A DNA stretch of 64,000 nucleotides from Intrasporangium flavum (GTDB lineage: Bacteria; Actinomycetota; Actinomycetes; Actinomycetales; Dermatophilaceae): positions 62,001 through 126,000 of the forward strand of contig NZ_MLJO01000016.1 in the NCBI RefSeq assembly GCF_001956915.1. Direction: 5' to 3'. Below are positions 63,233-64,000 of the stretch, one piece after another (the stretch's first letter is position 1; each line of letters starts with the position of its first letter). The translations under genes were made by a program, and so were the position numbers. The notes under the pieces are model-generated. The model did not search any database. It was not told where the DNA came from and saw nothing but the letters and a program-made list of their open reading frames with translations.

Positions 63233-64000
63233 TCACAGGCGGCTCTCGGCGGCGTCGGTGCCACCGAGGCGCTGCGCCAGCCAGACCGGCAGGATCGACA
63301 CCACGACGAGCACGACGGCGATGACGTTGACGACCGGGGCCTGGTTGGGCCGGAAGAGGTTGTCGAAGATCCAGATCGGCAGGGTCGGGCTCTCCGGGCC
63401 GGCCGTGAAGGTCGTGACGACGATCTCGTCGAAGGACAGCCCGAAGGCCAGCAGGGCCCCGGCGACGAGGCTCGAGCGCAGCAGCGGGAACGTGACGCGT
63501 CGGAACGTCGTGAACGGGCGCGCCCCGAGGTCGGCCGAGGCCTGCTCGAGCGAGCCGCCGAGCCGCCGCAGCCGCGCCGTGACGTTGTTGAAGATCAGGA
63601 CGATGCAGAAGGTCGCGTGGCCGACGATGATCGTGAACAGGCCGGCGCCGATGCCGAAGACGGGCGACAGGATGCTCTGGATGACCGACTGCAGCGCGAT
63701 GCCGGTGACGATGCCGGGCAGCGCGATCGGCAGCACGACGAGCACCGAGATCGAGTGCTTGCCGAAGAAGTCGTAGCGGGACAGCGCGAGCGCCAGCAGG
63801 GTGCCGAGCACGAGCGCGATCGCCGTCGCGCCGAGGCCGGCCTTGACCGAGGTGAGCAGTGCGTCGCGCGGGCCCTGGGCGTGCAGCGCGGCGCTCCACC
63901 ACTGCGTCGTGAACCCCGGGGGCGGCCAGCCGAAGGTGCGGTCGCTGTTGAAGGAGTTGATGCCGATGACGACGAGCGGCACGTAGACGAACGCGAGCAC
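63233..64000 (-). CDS. ABC permease, PotC-like (spermidine/putrescine type), 5' end outside window
   Basis: At least 255 residues; the start lies beyond the right edge. About five membrane helices are visible, with a large loop after the first. The EAA loop is LEQASADLGARPFTTFRRVT, and AFGLSFDEIVVTTFTAGPES is the PotC signature. It would work with a PotB partner, an ATPase (PotA) and a binding protein (PotD), which should lie to the right. The 3' end is 47 bases from the methyltransferase stop. Confidence 0.88.
   Translation of the reverse strand: MLAFVYVPLVVIGINSFNSDRTFGWPPPGFTTQWWSAALHAQGPRDALLTSVKAGLGATAIALVLGTLLALALSRYDFFGKHSISVLVVLPIALPGIVTGIALQSVIQSILSPVFGIGAGLFTIIVGHATFCIVLIFNNVTARLRRLGGSLEQASADLGARPFTTFRRVTFPLLRSSLVAGALLAFGLSFDEIVVTTFTAGPESPTLPIWIFDNLFRPNQAPVVNVIAVVLVVVSILPVWLAQRLGGTDAAESRL

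Overview
The window is very GC-rich (about 72% by eye), densely coded DNA from an actinobacterium. A mycothiol gene (mshB-like), a DUF3117 protein, a type 3 ProRS and a sigE-anti-sigma-htrA-tatB cluster point to Actinomycetota. The overall gene set looks like Micrococcales, possibly the Intrasporangiaceae/Dermatophilaceae area; that genus-level guess is inference. No rRNA, tRNA, insertion sequence, phage gene or CRISPR array was seen, and no intergenic stretch exceeds 300 bases.

Layout. 0-7 kb (minus): a lipoprotein fragment, a general-stress membrane protein, an acyl-CoA dehydrogenase, then a metacaspase-like peptidase next to a 1163-residue protein joining an alpha/beta-hydrolase domain to a C-terminal CHAT protease domain. 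This pair is the best candidate for a little-described system. 7-15.7 kb: a secreted cell-wall hydrolase, a RIO-type kinase with an overlapping small upstream ORF, a secreted protein of unknown function, a nitroreductase, ProRS, an extensin-like exported protein and an ECF41 sigma factor with its own fused regulatory domain. 15.7-21.5 kb: two CitE/malyl-CoA-lyase-type genes, a soluble MgtE-like CBS protein with a DUF1003 membrane protein, and Mrp. 21.6-25.3 kb: a heterodimeric ABC exporter.

25-43 kb resembles the Mycobacterium tuberculosis Rv1201-Rv1232 and Rv1165-Rv1178 neighbourhoods as I remember them: tatB, htrA, anti-sigma, sigE with a divergent O-methyltransferase; DUF3117; a DivIVA-like protein; a LOG-family protein; dapE/dapD; then gltA, dapC and fdxA. 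Three genes of the succinylase route to diaminopimelate/lysine (dapC, dapD, dapE) lie within about 6 kb. 43-51 kb: VanW-family protein, mshB, an LpqW-like family 5 solute-binding lipoprotein directly after typA, a Nudix hydrolase and a pterin dehydratase.

51-64 kb: two CNNM/CorC-type membrane proteins behind a short proline-rich leader ORF, a complete dipeptide/oligopeptide ABC transporter in the order C-A-B-D-F, a DsbA/FrnE-type oxidoreductase, a HxlR regulator divergent from a methyltransferase, and the end of a PotC-like permease.

A recurring regulatory theme is leaderless transcription: at twelve starts a TAnnnT hexamer ends exactly 6 or 7 bases before the ATG/GTG, with no Shine-Dalgarno sequence. 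Other signals are an ECF-type promoter before sigE, a near-consensus ECF41 promoter before the ECF41 gene, several long perfect hairpins between or after genes, and two clusters of intergenic palindromes.
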